Of a stretch of 64,000 nt of DNA, positions 8,646 through 18,811 are shown piece by piece (position 1 is the stretch's first letter; the number at the start of each line of letters is the position of its first letter). The stretch covers positions 248,001-312,000 of the forward strand of contig NZ_JAHPZO010000003.1 in NCBI RefSeq assembly GCF_019042655.1, written 5' to 3'. The translations under genes and the position numbers were made by a program. The notes beneath the pieces are model-generated. The model made no database searches. It saw only the letters and a list, made by a program, of their open reading frames with translations, and was not told the DNA's origin. The DNA is from Planococcus sp. CP5-4_YE. GTDB taxonomy: Bacteria; Bacillota; Bacilli; Bacillales_A; Planococcaceae.

Positions 8646-10352
8646 TTATTTCGTATAAGCCGCAACCTTATTCCGCCCTGCTTGCTTCGCCCCGATATAC
8701 AAAGCCCGGTCCGCATTGCGGATCATGGCCATGGCGTCATCGCTGTCTTGTGGTGCTGAAGAGACGCCAATGCTCATGGTGATCTTGATGCCGGTAGGGC
8801 CTCGATGTTCATCCAGGTCGCTGTGGATGGTGAATTCGTGCTTTTCAATTTCCTTGCGAATGTTTTCAGCTAACAGCAGCGCCAATTCTTTGCCATAGCT
8901 TGGCAGCAGGACGACAAATTCTTCGCCTCCATAGCGCGCAACAGTTCCTTCGCTGCCGACCATGTCCGTTAATAAATTGGCAAGTCCCACAAGAATTTCA
9001 TTGCCGCTTTGATGGCCGTATTTATCATTGATCGTTTTGAAATAATCGATGTCCATCATAATGACGGATAAGTTGTCGAGTTCTCCGTTGTTCACTTGTT
9101 CCATGCATTTGCCGATCGCTTCATCTAAGTAGCGGTAATTGTATAATTTGGTCAGCCCGCAGCGTTCGCTCTTGGCGATCGCTTTTTGGACGAGCACCGC
9201 TTTTTCCAAGGAAACCGCAAAATACGTACTTAAGATGTCCAGAATTTGAAGCTGGTGATGAAGAAATGCGTGCTTCCTGCGGGCAGCGAGAACCAGGACC
9301 CCTTCGATTTTATTGTTTCGCGAAATGGGCGTCGCCATGAGGCTCTCTGACTCCGCATGGATATACTCCGTCGGTATGCTCTTCCACTGGGCTTTGCTGC
9401 TAAAAATAAAAGAATCGTTTTCAATGATTGCTTTTCCCGCAATGCCTTGGTCGTAGTTGACCGGCTCTATGTCAAGCGGTTTGAATTCGTTATCTTCAAA
9501 CATGCGCAGCATGATCAATAATTCGTTGTTTCGATAATCGATTACATAGGCATAATCCACTTTGAAAAGTTCAGCGACTTGAATAACGAACTGGTCGAGC
9601 ACTTCATCTGAAGACAAGCGGGCAGCCAATTGGTGTCCGATCTCCCCCGCTTTCTTCAAATCGTTGTTCACTTTTTCGGAATTGGTGTACATGTGGATGA
9701 CCGCGGTCATCGTAAAGAACGGAATGCCGAGCAGCAATAAGGCAGCCAGGCCAAAATAAGCTTCTGACATATAAAGGGCAATGGAGAAAGGAAACACTAA
9801 AAAGGCAATGGCGAAATCCCAAATCGTATCGAGCGAAAAAAAGTCTTTATGTTCACCAAGGATGCGCGCATAGCCATAGAAGATAAATTGATTTGCGATG
9901 AAAGAGACGGCCTGGAACAACAGGCCAAACAAGATAACATCCAATAGATCCAACGAACCGATCTCACCGCCTGCCAGCACAAACGACAAGCCGGCAATTA
10001 CAGAAATAAAATAAAACATCATGGAATTGAAAGGAATTCGCACCGACAGGCTTTCAGAAGTCCGCAACCGCAAAATAACGATGAGCATCGTTATTTGGGA
10101 CAGTATGACTTCCACGAATAGCCCGTACTTCAAGAAAACGGCAACCATTAACCATTGAACAAGGTAGGTAGGCACACCGACAATGTTCATCGGGAACAAG
10201 CAAGCCAGCACGAAAAAAGCCAAATAGGCTAACAAATCGGCCATTTCCATAGCGGGCGGCGGGTAATATTGATAGATAAGGTAGAGTCCTGGCGGTACGA
10301 TGAACAACCATGCCGTCCAAAGAATTCTCTTTCTTTTTAATAATGGATCCAT
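8646..10352 (-). CDS. Membrane-bound diguanylate cyclase: multi-pass sensor, GAF and GGDEF domains
   Basis: A 568-residue protein. The N-terminal ~230 residues form about seven hydrophobic segments. A GAF-type domain follows (about 245-390, with FKVDYAYVIDYR and YDQGIAGKAI), and then a GGDEF domain from about 405. The catalytic motif is RYGGEEFVVLLPS, the A-site is intact, and DIDYFKTINDKYGHQSGN is the metal/substrate segment. No RxxD inhibitory site is present 5 residues before GGEEF. It should therefore make c-di-GMP without classical product inhibition. The start follows GGGAGAAGAG. It is convergent with the prepilin cassette, and PilB's MshEN-type domain is a possible target, which is inferred. 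Confidence 0.88.
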   Translation of the reverse strand: MDPLLKRKRILWTAWLFIVPPGLYLIYQYYPPPAMEMADLLAYLAFFVLACLFPMNIVGVPTYLVQWLMVAVFLKYGLFVEVILSQITMLIVILRLRTSESLSVRIPFNSMMFYFISVIAGLSFVLAGGEIGSLDLLDVILFGLLFQAVSFIANQFIFYGYARILGEHKDFFSLDTIWDFAIAFLVFPFSIALYMSEAYFGLAALLLLGIPFFTMTAVIHMYTNSEKVNNDLKKAGEIGHQLAARLSSDEVLDQFVIQVAELFKVDYAYVIDYRNNELLIMLRMFEDNEFKPLDIEPVNYDQGIAGKAIIENDSFIFSSKAQWKSIPTEYIHAESESLMATPISRNNKIEGVLVLAARRKHAFLHHQLQILDILSTYFAVSLEKAVLVQKAIAKSERCGLTKLYNYRYLDEAIGKCMEQVNNGELDNLSVIMMDIDYFKTINDKYGHQSGNEILVGLANLLTDMVGSEGTVARYGGEEFVVLLPSYGKELALLLAENIRKEIEKHEFTIHSDLDEHRGPTGIKITMSIGVSSAPQDSDDAMAMIRNADRALYIGAKQAGRNKVAAYTK

Positions 10353-10397
10353 CGCTCTTCTCCCTGCTATGTTCTTGCAGCGCCCCTGTTTTAATGA

Positions 10398-11588
10398 TCA
10401 GCGGTTTTTGTAATGCCGGAACATTTCATAATTTTGTTGTTTTAAAATGCTAAGTAGGTAAAGAGAACCTGTGACTATTGTCACTTCTTCATCTCCTTGT
10501 ACAGGTAATATATCATAATCATTTCGAATTGTCTTTATTTTACTTATATTTTCTGAAAATAAAATATGCGCCGGTATTGCACGGTCATCGCTGAAATCAA
10601 TAAACGTAAAATTAGTGCTAATTTTTTCCAGCTCTCTCAAAATAGATAAATAGTCCTTACCTTGAATTAACCCCATTACGATACAGATTTTTTTATTTGG
10701 GTAATTTTGCTGTATGGTTTTCACCAAAGCTTTGATGCTCGCTTCATTGTGGGCCCCGTCAAAAATAACATCGCGGAATACTTCTTCAAAGCGGAATGAA
10801 ATCGAAGCGTGAGATAAGCCTGAGACCGCTTTTTCTTCATCAAAGTTTCCTGCCAGCAATTGCTCAGCAGCCATCCATGCCAAAGAGGCGTTGATTTTCT
10901 GGTGATGCCCTTTCAGTTTCAATGGACCGCTATAGCCCTCTTGAACAGCAAAGACAGCAGAATTTTTTTCATTCGCAATTTCATTGACTATCATGCGGGC
11001 AGGATCCGGCAATTGCCCAATGATGACAGGCTTGTTGGATTTGATAATGCCGGCTTTATGCCAGGCAATTTCTTCAATGCTGTCGCCGAGAAACTTTGTG
11101 TGTTCCTTGGCAATGCTCGTGATGATCGCAATGAGCGGGTCGATCACATTGGTGCTGTCGAATCTGCCGCCCATGCCCGCTTCGATGACGATGTAATCCA
11201 GCGATTTTTCTTTAAATATAAGAAAGACAGCAGCCGTCAGCAATTCGAAATCCGTCAAAGGCGTTTTCACGTTCGTCAGTTGTTCCATTGCCTCGTCGAT
11301 TTCCGCTGCTCCGACCGGCAGCCGATCGATTTGGATTTGGTCATGGATATCTTCGATCGCAGGGGAAAAGAAATTGCCGACCCGTTTCCCGTGCGCCATG
11401 AGAATCGATGAAACGAAAGCTGCTGTGGAGCCTTTGCCATTGGTTCCGGCAATGTGGATAAATGGCAGCCCGTGGTGTGGGTTCCCCAACTCAGCCAAAG
11501 CGGATTCCATTGCTTCTAGTCCAGGTTGAATCGAAGCATCCGACCGGACACCCCATTTATCTTTATAGTGATTGAGTCCTGTAATCAT
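10398..11588 (-). CDS. folC: Bifunctional folylpolyglutamate synthase/dihydrofolate synthase
   Basis: A Mur-ligase-fold enzyme that adds glutamate to dihydropteroate and to folates. Visible are the ATP loop HIAGTNGKGSTAAF (about 42-55), EAGMGGRFDSTN, and the C-domain FDGAHNEAS. I place the start at 11588 (MITGLNHYKDKW), because AAAGAGG precedes it by 5 bases. A longer frame from 11615 has no ribosome site. The resulting 396 residues are slightly short of the usual ~430. The C-terminal domain uses more AT-rich codons than the rest. In B. subtilis, folC follows valS; here the two ATP-grasp genes are inserted between them in the opposite orientation. Confidence 0.92.
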   Translation of the reverse strand: MITGLNHYKDKWGVRSDASIQPGLEAMESALAELGNPHHGLPFIHIAGTNGKGSTAAFVSSILMAHGKRVGNFFSPAIEDIHDQIQIDRLPVGAAEIDEAMEQLTNVKTPLTDFELLTAAVFLIFKEKSLDYIVIEAGMGGRFDSTNVIDPLIAIITSIAKEHTKFLGDSIEEIAWHKAGIIKSNKPVIIGQLPDPARMIVNEIANEKNSAVFAVQEGYSGPLKLKGHHQKINASLAWMAAEQLLAGNFDEEKAVSGLSHASISFRFEEVFRDVIFDGAHNEASIKALVKTIQQNYPNKKICIVMGLIQGKDYLSILRELEKISTNFTFIDFSDDRAIPAHILFSENISKIKTIRNDYDILPVQGDEEVTIVTGSLYLLSILKQQNYEMFRHYKNR

Positions 11589-11659
11589 AAAAAACCTCTT
11601 TCCGTAAGTAAACATGATACACTTTTTACGTATGAGTATATCATGAAGGTGGAATGGAA

Positions 11660-12523
11660 ATGCTGAGTTGTTGGGTTATCTATAACGGAAGCCTCGTTTC
11701 CGATAAATTTCAAGACCAAGCGCAATTGATGGCAGAAGCCGCCGAGCGCCAAGGCATCCAAGTGTCAATCAAGAAAAATTACGAAATTCAAATGTCGCTG
11801 TCTGAACAGCAGTCGTTTCCCGATTTTGCGGTGCTGCTCGACAAAGACATTTTGCTCGGCTATTTTCTGAAAAGCCGCGGCGTTCCGGTTTACAACGATC
11901 CGGCGATCATCGATTTATGCGATAACAAAGCCACGCAATACATCCGCCTGGCGGAACGAAAGATCCCGATGCCAAAGACGATCGTCGCTCCGAAAGTGTA
12001 TCCGAATTTCACGATCCAAGCTTCCGGCTATTACGAAAGCGTTTTAGATCAACTCGGCTTGCCGATGATCATCAAAGAAGGCCACGGGTCGTTTGGCATG
12101 AAAGTGTATTTGATTGAAACGGAAAGTGAATTTTACAAAAAAGTCGAAAGCCTGTCCGGAATCGATTACGTATTCCAAGAATTCATCGCGGAAAGCCGCG
12201 GGCGCGACATCCGTGTCAATATCGTCGGAGAAAAAATCGTCGCCGCCATGAAACGACAATCCGATACCGATTTTCGTGCGAACATCACAAACGGCGGCCA
12301 GGCCTTCCCAGTCGAACTGACTGCTGAGCAACAACAACTCGCATTGGAGGCGGCACAAGCAGTCGGCGCTGTATTTGCCGGCGTCGACTTGCTATACGGA
12401 CCCGACGGCCAGACGCTCGTCTGTGAAGTCAATGCGGCGGCACATATCCGCAATATCCTCAATGTCACAGGCATCAATGTCGCAGATGCGATGATCCGCT
12501 ATATCCAGGAGGATTTGGCATGA
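11660..12523 (+). CDS. RimK-like ATP-grasp ligase (first of a pair)
   Basis: A 287-residue ATP-grasp protein. Its N-terminal pre-ATP-grasp domain (about 1-95) ends in DNKATQYIRLAERKIPMPKT. The ATP-grasp core contains LPMIIKEGHGSFGMKVYLI, VFQEFIAESRGRDIRV and the metal-binding CEVNAAAHIRN near residue 258. This set of motifs is that of RimK/LysX-type carboxylate-amine ligases. The start at 11660 has AAGGTGG at 7 bases; an ATG at 11654 is too close to that site. Translation is coupled to the next gene by ATGA. The substrate is unknown, and no LysW-like carrier or small peptide substrate gene is seen next to it. The pair is on the opposite strand to all neighbours. Confidence 0.82.
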   Translation: MLSCWVIYNGSLVSDKFQDQAQLMAEAAERQGIQVSIKKNYEIQMSLSEQQSFPDFAVLLDKDILLGYFLKSRGVPVYNDPAIIDLCDNKATQYIRLAERKIPMPKTIVAPKVYPNFTIQASGYYESVLDQLGLPMIIKEGHGSFGMKVYLIETESEFYKKVESLSGIDYVFQEFIAESRGRDIRVNIVGEKIVAAMKRQSDTDFRANITNGGQAFPVELTAEQQQLALEAAQAVGAVFAGVDLLYGPDGQTLVCEVNAAAHIRNILNVTGINVADAMIRYIQEDLA

Positions 12524-13314
12524 TCGTTTTGTATGAATCCGCCGCTGCGCAACACAATCAAAGTTTTATTGATGAATTAAAGCGCTTTTGTTCAATTGAG
12601 TTACTCACCTGGGAAGATTGGAGCGATTCGGGGCTGGAACAATTACTTAAGCGTGTCCAGGGGCAATCGGTGTTCTTTCGCGTACGCCAGCCGCATGCGG
12701 CGCGTTTTTTGGAAGACCGCGGCGTACGGCTCATCAACCGCGCTGAAGTGAACCGCATCGCCAACGACAAATGGCAAAGCTATCAATTGTTTCAGCTGCT
12801 CGGAGTGCCGGTGATCCCGACACAAAAAACGCCGCTCGCTCTCCCATATATCGCCAAAACCGCAAACGGTCATGGCGGCAAGGAAGTGTGGCTCGTCGAA
12901 TCGGAACAAAATGTGCCGGATACCGAATCCCCGCTCCTCTATCAACCAGTGGTCCCACACAGGGCGGATGTCCGGGCGTACGTTATCGGCAAGGAAATTG
13001 TCGGTGCGGTCAAACGCAGCGCCACTGAATCTTTCAAAGCGAATTATTCGCTCGGAGCTAGCGCTGAAAGCTTTGAACTGACAGCCGCACAGCGACACGA
13101 CGTCGAAAAAATTGTCAAAGCGTTGAAAAGTGATTATATCGGCATCGATTTTTTGCTATTGGAAGACGGCCGCCATGTGTTCAATGAACTTGAAGACCCC
13201 GTCGGCGCCCGCTCCTTTTATCAAACACACGATGATAATATCGCCGAGCTCTTGGCACAGCATTTCACGAAATTGGAACAAAACTATCCGTTCCGTGACA
13301 GCGACCGGAACTAA
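12520..13314 (+). CDS. RimK-like ATP-grasp protein (second of a pair)
   Basis: A 264-residue ATP-grasp protein that overlaps the previous gene by 4 bases. It carries NRIANDKWQSYQLFQLLGVP, then PYIAKTANGHGGKEVWLVE, RADVRAYVIGKEIVGAVKR and YIGIDFLLLEDG. The terminal metal site reads FNELEDPVGARSFYQ, where the usual motif is NE(V/I)N; the second asparagine is replaced. It may therefore bind metal differently or act as a partner of the first enzyme. ATP-grasp pairs of this kind would fit stepwise amide-bond formation on one substrate or a heterodimer; this is inference. The gene ends at a shared hairpin terminator facing valS. Confidence 0.78.
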   Translation: MIVLYESAAAQHNQSFIDELKRFCSIELLTWEDWSDSGLEQLLKRVQGQSVFFRVRQPHAARFLEDRGVRLINRAEVNRIANDKWQSYQLFQLLGVPVIPTQKTPLALPYIAKTANGHGGKEVWLVESEQNVPDTESPLLYQPVVPHRADVRAYVIGKEIVGAVKRSATESFKANYSLGASAESFELTAAQRHDVEKIVKALKSDYIGIDFLLLEDGRHVFNELEDPVGARSFYQTHDDNIAELLAQHFTKLEQNYPFRDSDRN

Positions 13315-13348
13315 AAAAAGCGATTCCCCAATTCGGGAATCGCTTTTT
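13315..13348. terminator. Bidirectional terminator between the ATP-grasp pair and valS
   Basis: A perfect 14-bp stem (AAAAAGCGATTCCC and its complement) with a 6-base loop has T runs on both strands. It lies between two convergent stops, 13314 and 13353. Confidence 0.92.
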
Positions 13349-13352
13349 CCTA

Positions 13353-15986
13353 TTACAGGTTCTTCAATTCTTCCATGCGTTTTTCAACGGTCGCATGCTT
13401 CTCAAGGTAATCCGCTTCTTTTTTGCGTTCTTCTGCCACTACCGCTTCCGGTGCTTTCGACACGAAACGTTCGTTCGACAATTTGCCTTGAACGAGTTTG
13501 ACTTCTTTCGCCCATTTATCGAGTTCTTTTTGCAGGCGTTTCAATTCTTCTCCGATGTCGATCAAGCCTTCAAGAGGCATGAATAATTCCGCTCCGGATA
13601 CGACCGCTGACATCGATTTTTCTGGTGCTTCGATGTTGTGGCCGATCGTCAACGTCTCTGGGTTGCAGAAACGTTCGATATACGCTGCGTTTTCTTCGAG
13701 CACTGACAACGTCGTCTCGTCTTTCGCGCTGATCGTCATCGGCACTTTCTTGCTCATTGGCGTCTGGACTTCCGCGCGGATCGTACGGACCGAACGGATA
13801 ACGTCCATCAATAGCTTCATGCTGTCGGCTTTTTTCGCATCGCTCAGTGCCGAGTCGGCTGTCGGCCAAGCGGCAATCGTGATGGATTCGCCTTCAGTCG
13901 GCAAGTTCTGCCAGATTTCTTCCGTGATAAACGGCATGAACGGGTGAAGCAAGCGCATCGTGTTATCGAGCACGTATGCGAGCACCGAACGCGTCATTGC
14001 TTTTGCCTGTTCATCTTCCCCGTATAATGGCAATTTCGCCATTTCGATGTACCAGTCACAGAAATCATCCCAGATGAAGTTATAAAGCAAACGCCCAACT
14101 TCCCCGAATTCGTAGCGTTCCGCAAGGTCAGTCACTTGTTCGATCGTTTCGTTGAGGCGTGTCAAGATCCATGTGTCCGCTACGGATTTCTCGCCGGACA
14201 AATCGATGTCTTTGTGTTCCATGCCTTCCATGTTCATCATCGCAAAACGCGAGGCGTTCCAGATTTTATTGGCAAAGTTCCATACCGACTCGACTTTGTC
14301 GTTCGAGTAGCGCAGATCCTGTCCTGGAGATGATGCCGTGGCGAGGAAGTAACGCAAGGAATCCGCGCCGTATTCTTCGATAACGTCCATCGGATCGACG
14401 CCGTTGCCGAGTGATTTCGACATTTTACGGCCTTCCGCATCCCGTACAAGGCCGTGGATGAGCACGTCTTTGAACGGTTTTTCACCGGTGAATTCAAGCG
14501 CCTGGAAAATCATGCGCGATACCCAGAAGTTGATAATGTCATAGCCCGTTACGAGTGCATCGGTCGGGTAGTAACGGCTCAATTCATCGTTTTGTTCCGG
14601 CCAGCCGAGTGTCGAGAATGGCCATAGGGCAGATGAGAACCACGTATCCAGTACGTCTTCATCTTGCGTCCAGTTTTCTGCGTCCGCCGGTGCTTCGTGG
14701 CCCACATAGATTTCGCCGGTTTCGTTATGATACCAAGCCGGGATCTGATGGCCCCACCACAATTGACGCGAGATGCACCAGTCGCGGATGTTTTCCATCC
14801 AGTGAAGGTAAGTTTTCTCAAAGCGGTCCGGTACGAAATTGACGCCGTCTTCGCTCTTCTGGCTGTCGACCGCGGCTTTTGCGAGTGGCTGCATGTCCAC
14901 GAACCATTGCGTCGACAAATACGGTTCGACGACAGCACCGCTGCGCTCGGAATGCCCGACGGAATGAAGATGTTCTTCAATTTTGAATAAAACGTCCATG
15001 TCCTGCAAATCTTTGATGATTGCTTTACGGCATTCGAAGCGGTCCATGCCTTCGTATTTGCCGGCGTTTTCGTTCATCGAGCCGTCTTCATGCATGATGA
15101 GAACGCGTTCCAAATTGTGGCGATTGCCGATTTCAAAGTCGTTCGGGTCATGGGCCGGCGTGATTTTCACGGCACCGCTTCCGAATTCGCGATCCACGTA
15201 ATCGTCGGCAACAATTTCAATTTCACGGCCGATGATCGGTAAGATGACTTTTTTGCCGATCAAATGCTGGTAGCGTTCATCTCTCGGGTGAACGGCAACT
15301 GCCGTATCGCCAAGCATCGTCTCCGGACGAGTCGTCGCGATTTCTATATGGCCAGAACCATCAGCAAGCGGGTAGCGCATATGATAGAACGCACCTTGTA
15401 CGTCTTTGTAGATAACTTCGATATCCGAGATCGCCGTTTGTGTCGCCGGGTCCCAGTTGATGATGTATTTTCCACGGTAAATCAATTTCTTCTCGTATAA
15501 TTTGACGAATACTTCACGTACCGCTTTTGACAAGCCTTCGTCCAAAGTGAAACGCTCGCGTGAATAGTCGAGTCCAAGCCCGAGCTTCGACCATTGCTGG
15601 CGGATATGGCCGGCGTATTCTTCTTTCCATTTCCACGATTCTTCAAGGAACGCTTCGCGGCCCATATCATGGCGGGAACGGCCTTCTTCTTTCAGCTTGC
15701 CTTCGACTTTTGCCTGTGTCGCGATGCCGGCATGGTCCATTCCAGGAAGCCATAAAGCGTCAAATCCCTGCATGCGCTTCATGCGGGTCATGATATCCTG
15801 CAAAGTCGTGTCCCAGGCATGGCCCAAGTGAAGCTTGCCCGTTACGTTCGGCGGCGGGATGACGATCGTATAGGGCGTCTTGCCGCTTTCCGGTTTCGCT
15901 TCGAAGAATTTATTGTCCACCCACCAGTCGTAACGCCCTTGTTCGATTGCCTGCGGTTCGTATTTCGTTGATAATTGCTTGCTCAT
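13353..15986 (-). CDS. valS: Valyl-tRNA synthetase
   Basis: An 877-residue class Ia synthetase that charges tRNA-Val. The HIGH signature is [16 protein letters not shown] (about 44-59), and the KMSKS loop is [13 protein letters not shown]. The editing domain [17 protein letters not shown] is intact, as are the anticodon-binding region and the C-terminal coiled-coil arm ([22 protein letters not shown]). The length is normal for Firmicutes. The start has an AGGAGG site. It is expressed from its own promoter behind a T-box leader that senses uncharged tRNA-Val. It is the second gene after the haem operon, as in B. subtilis but with spoVID and ysxE missing. Confidence 0.97.
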   Translation of the reverse strand: MSKQLSTKYEPQAIEQGRYDWWVDNKFFEAKPESGKTPYTIVIPPPNVTGKLHLGHAWDTTLQDIMTRMKRMQGFDALWLPGMDHAGIATQAKVEGKLKEEGRSRHDMGREAFLEESWKWKEEYAGHIRQQWSKLGLGLDYSRERFTLDEGLSKAVREVFVKLYEKKLIYRGKYIINWDPATQTAISDIEVIYKDVQGAFYHMRYPLADGSGHIEIATTRPETMLGDTAVAVHPRDERYQHLIGKKVILPIIGREIEIVADDYVDREFGSGAVKITPAHDPNDFEIGNRHNLERVLIMHEDGSMNENAGKYEGMDRFECRKAIIKDLQDMDVLFKIEEHLHSVGHSERSGAVVEPYLSTQWFVDMQPLAKAAVDSQKSEDGVNFVPDRFEKTYLHWMENIRDWCISRQLWWGHQIPAWYHNETGEIYVGHEAPADAENWTQDEDVLDTWFSSALWPFSTLGWPEQNDELSRYYPTDALVTGYDIINFWVSRMIFQALEFTGEKPFKDVLIHGLVRDAEGRKMSKSLGNGVDPMDVIEEYGADSLRYFLATASSPGQDLRYSNDKVESVWNFANKIWNASRFAMMNMEGMEHKDIDLSGEKSVADTWILTRLNETIEQVTDLAERYEFGEVGRLLYNFIWDDFCDWYIEMAKLPLYGEDEQAKAMTRSVLAYVLDNTMRLLHPFMPFITEEIWQNLPTEGESITIAAWPTADSALSDAKKADSMKLLMDVIRSVRTIRAEVQTPMSKKVPMTISAKDETTLSVLEENAAYIERFCNPETLTIGHNIEAPEKSMSAVVSGAELFMPLEGLIDIGEELKRLQKELDKWAKEVKLVQGKLSNERFVSKAPEAVVAEERKKEADYLEKHATVEKRMEELKNL

Positions 15987-16046
15987 CCAAATTCCTCCTT
16001 TTGGCCAACATGCGGCACATTTTCTGTCGAACTTAAAAATGAATAC

Positions 16047-16292
16047 AAAAAAACTCCTGTCGTCTCGTAAAGGACGAAGGAGTTTTTCGCGGTACCACCT
16101 TTATACACAGGCAGAATTCGCCTGGCTCTCAAGTTCGATAACGGATTCGCATCCGGTTCCCGCTACTCATTTCACGGCAACTGCTCCGAGGTGACATTCA
16201 AATGCGGTCCATGAAAGCCTCTCACCACTCGGCTCTCTCTCTGAAATGTCCCAGACACTTTACTATCCTCATCAACGCATCAATATCCTGTT
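16047..16292 (-). ncRNA. T-box leader controlling valS (specifier GUC)
   Basis: The minus-strand leader contains the invariant T-box sequence AAGGTGGTACCGCG (complement at 16088-16101). This is followed by a terminator hairpin built from AAAACTCC and its partner with a T run (16047-16087). Stem I starts with AGAGAG. The proposed specifier reads GAAT-GUC-A (GUC, valine, at 16193-16195); its flanks match those of the UUC specifier in the pheS leader in this window. Uncharged tRNA-Val would stabilise the antiterminator and let transcription reach valS, whose ATG is at 15986. The specifier assignment comes from reading, not folding. Confidence 0.93.
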
Positions 16293-16298
16293 AAGCTT

Positions 16299-16328
16299 AT
16301 TGTACTCAATAGCCTGATTTAGCGTCAA
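16299..16328 (-). promoter_or_regulatory. valS sigma-A promoter inside the end of the upstream gene
   Basis: On the minus strand, TTGACG (16323-16328), 18 bases and TACAAT (16299-16304) match a sigma-A promoter. The -35 box lies in the last codons of the AbrB-like gene (stop at 16306). Confidence 0.75.
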
Positions 16329-17388
16329 GCTTTTTCACGTAGTAAGAGACGAGTGGCGCGGCGACGAGGAGAATAAAGAACAAACGGAACAAATGAAAGC
16401 TCGTCACCAGCGGCACGTCCGCTCCTGCTTCGAGTGCGGTAATCGTCATCTCCGCCATGCCCCCAGGAGCTGCACTCAAGAAAAAGTCGAGGAATAGATA
16501 ATCCGGCAAGAGCAACTCCAGCCCGTAGGCAAGACCCGCTGAAAACGCGATGAGCAGTACGGTATTAAGAAATACCGCCCCCGTAATCCGTGCGTCCAAG
16601 GAATCACCGAGCTTTTCCATCGATAAGCCGAGATGCGCCCCGATCAACACTTGCGCGATGATGATGACAAGACCCGGCAAATCCACCAAGTCGCTGCCCG
16701 TTATAGTCTGGACAATCGCCATTGCAAGGACGGGCGCCATCAATTCCCGTGCTGGAAATGAAATGCGCTTCATGATCCAGTACAATACATAGCCGAAGAC
16801 GAGCGCGATGCCGAATGCATAAGGCGAAAAACGAAAGCTCGCTTCCGTAATGTCACCTGGCGCGCGTCCCGACAAGAGTCCAGCGGCAAGCGGCACAGTG
16901 AAGACGATGAGCAGGATGCGAAAGGTCTGCATGACCGACACGATCGTCACATTGGCAGATTTCACTTCTTCAGAGATCAGCACCATCTGTGACAAGCCAC
17001 CGGGCATCGAGCCGAGCAATGCGGTCGACATGGTCACCCGCGTCATGCGCTGGAATAACCATCCGAGCACTAAGGAAAACGCAATGACCGCAATCGTCAT
17101 GATGAACATATACGGCAAATCCGCTGCCATTAACAGCACCGACTCCTGTGTAAATGCTGCGCCGATCTGCACGCCAAGCAGCAATAACCCGAGCGTCCGG
17201 AATACTTTCGGCCAGTGGAACTTCATATCGGTCACTTGACGCAAGATAAGAAAAGCCGCCATCGGGCCCAACAGCCACGGCAGGAACAAGCCGGTCAAGC
17301 TGAACAAAAAGCCAGCGCTAAGCGCGATGGCCAGAGTTATAAGAAAACGTTTCAATGCGTTACCAACTTTCACTAAATAAAATTCCAA
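16306..17388 (-). CDS. AbrB-family (ammonia monooxygenase-like) membrane protein
   Basis: About 360 residues and some ten hydrophobic segments, in the two-repeat architecture of the membrane AbrB-duplication family. Repeats of the LxGPMAAFL and LLGSMPGGLSQM / FLSAAPGGMAEMTITA type are visible, one per half. Members are annotated as ammonia monooxygenase or AbrB regulator, but neither activity is established; a transport role is the usual guess. The longest frame starts with TTG at 17388 without a clear ribosome site; a GTG at 17373 is an alternative. It precedes valS and lies just downstream of the haem operon terminator. It probably has its own promoter in the 17389-17467 gap. Confidence 0.75.
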   Translation of the reverse strand: MEFYLVKVGNALKRFLITLAIALSAGFLFSLTGLFLPWLLGPMAAFLILRQVTDMKFHWPKVFRTLGLLLLGVQIGAAFTQESVLLMAADLPYMFIMTIAVIAFSLVLGWLFQRMTRVTMSTALLGSMPGGLSQMVLISEEVKSANVTIVSVMQTFRILLIVFTVPLAAGLLSGRAPGDITEASFRFSPYAFGIALVFGYVLYWIMKRISFPARELMAPVLAMAIVQTITGSDLVDLPGLVIIIAQVLIGAHLGLSMEKLGDSLDARITGAVFLNTVLLIAFSAGLAYGLELLLPDYLFLDFFLSAAPGGMAEMTITALEAGADVPLVTSFHLFRLFFILLVAAPLVSYYVKKLDAKSGY

Positions 17389-17467
17389 GTAGTTTTATAT
17401 TACCAAACTATTAGACAGAAAGTGAAATTCCCAAAAAGGTTGTGATATTAAAATTTAATTCAACTGC

Positions 17468-17515
17468 AAAAAAACCGCCCCTAAAAGCCAGTCTAGATGG
17501 CTTTCGAAGACGGTT
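17468..17515 (-). terminator. Haem operon terminator (imperfect hairpin)
   Basis: On the minus strand, AACCG and AAAGCCA pair with TGGCTTT and CGGTT across an internal 6x6 loop, and a run of seven T follows. It lies just after the hemL stop at 17524. Confidence 0.65.
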
Positions 17516-17523
17516 CATTTTAA

Positions 17524-18810
17524 TTATCTTGCCAGTTTCGCAAACACGTTATGGAATGCTTGAACGGTACGTTCGATATGTTCAGGTGTATGGGCAGTCG
17601 ATAGGAACATGCCTTCAAACTGGGATGGCGGCAAGTAAATGCCTTCTTCCGCCATCAAACGGTAATACTCCGCAAATAACTCCAGATCGGAACTCGAAGC
17701 CGTTTCAAAGTTCGTCACTTCCTCATTCGTGAAGAAGAAGCCGATCATCGAACCAGCACGGTTGACCGTATGCGGGATATTGTATTTTTCAGCCGCTTCG
17801 CGGAAACCTTTTTCCAGCTGGTCACCACGTTCAACGAATGTTTCGTAGCTCGCTTCGTTCAAACGCGACAAAGTCTCAAAGCCTGCACGCATCGCGAGCG
17901 GGTTTCCGGACAATGTGCCCGCCTGGTAGATCGAGCCGCTCGGTGCGACTTGCTCCATGATTTCACGCTTGCCGCCGAATGCGCCGACAGGCAATCCGCC
18001 GCCGATGACTTTGCCGAGACATGTCATGTCCGGCGTGACGCTGTAATGCCCTTGTGCGCAATTATAGCCGACGCGGAAGCCAGTCATGACTTCATCGAAG
18101 ATCAAGACGGTGCCGTTTTCATGCGTCAAATTGCGCAGCTCTTGAAGGAATCCTTCAGCTGGCGGGACGACGCCCATATTGCCGGCAACCGGCTCGACGA
18201 TCACAGCCGCCAAGTCTTCACCGAACTCCTGGAACGCAAGACGTACGCTTTCTAAATCGTTGTAAGGAACGGTGATTGTATTTTTCGCCACTGATTCCGG
18301 AACGCCTGGTGAATCTGGCAAACCGAGTGTCGCAACACCCGATCCCGCTTTGATCAATAGGCTATCGCCGTGGCCGTGGTAGCAGCCTTCGAATTTCAAA
18401 ATCTTGTTGCGTCCGGTATAGCCGCGAGCTACGCGAAGTGCGCTCATCGTCGCTTCAGTTCCGGACGATACCATACGGACCATTTCAATCGACGGCACGC
18501 GCTCTTGGACGAGTTTTGCCATATCGTTTTCAAGGGTCGTTGGTGTGCCAAATGACGTGCCAAGTGTTGCCTGTTCCTGGATGGCTTTCACCACTTCAGG
18601 ATGGGCATGGCCCAGAATCAGCGGGCCCCAAGACAAGACGTAATCGATATACGTATTGCCGTCGATATCTGTAATGGTCGCGCCGCTGCCGGATTGCATG
18701 AAAATCGGTTCCATATTGACCGATTTAAAGGCACGCACCGGGCTGTTGACGCCGCCTGGCATAAGTGGTTTTGCTTCTTCAAATGCTTGTTTAGAGTTTT
18801 CGTATCCCAT
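17524..18810 (-). CDS. hemL: Glutamate-1-semialdehyde 2,1-aminomutase
   Basis: A PLP enzyme making 5-aminolevulinate from glutamate-1-semialdehyde, the second step of the C5 haem pathway. At 428 residues it has the normal length, starting [14 protein letters not shown] at 18810. GGAGGGG lies 7 bases before this ATG; a frame extending to 18879 has no support. Landmarks are [43 protein letters not shown] and the PLP lysine in [17 protein letters not shown]. It is last in hemAXCDBL. The ribosome site lies within the final codons of hemB. Confidence 0.97.
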   Translation of the reverse strand: MGYENSKQAFEEAKPLMPGGVNSPVRAFKSVNMEPIFMQSGSGATITDIDGNTYIDYVLSWGPLILGHAHPEVVKAIQEQATLGTSFGTPTTLENDMAKLVQERVPSIEMVRMVSSGTEATMSALRVARGYTGRNKILKFEGCYHGHGDSLLIKAGSGVATLGLPDSPGVPESVAKNTITVPYNDLESVRLAFQEFGEDLAAVIVEPVAGNMGVVPPAEGFLQELRNLTHENGTVLIFDEVMTGFRVGYNCAQGHYSVTPDMTCLGKVIGGGLPVGAFGGKREIMEQVAPSGSIYQAGTLSGNPLAMRAGFETLSRLNEASYETFVERGDQLEKGFREAAEKYNIPHTVNRAGSMIGFFFTNEEVTNFETASSSDLELFAEYYRLMAEEGIYLPPSQFEGMFLSTAHTPEHIERTVQAFHNVFAKLAR

Positions 18811-18811
18811 G

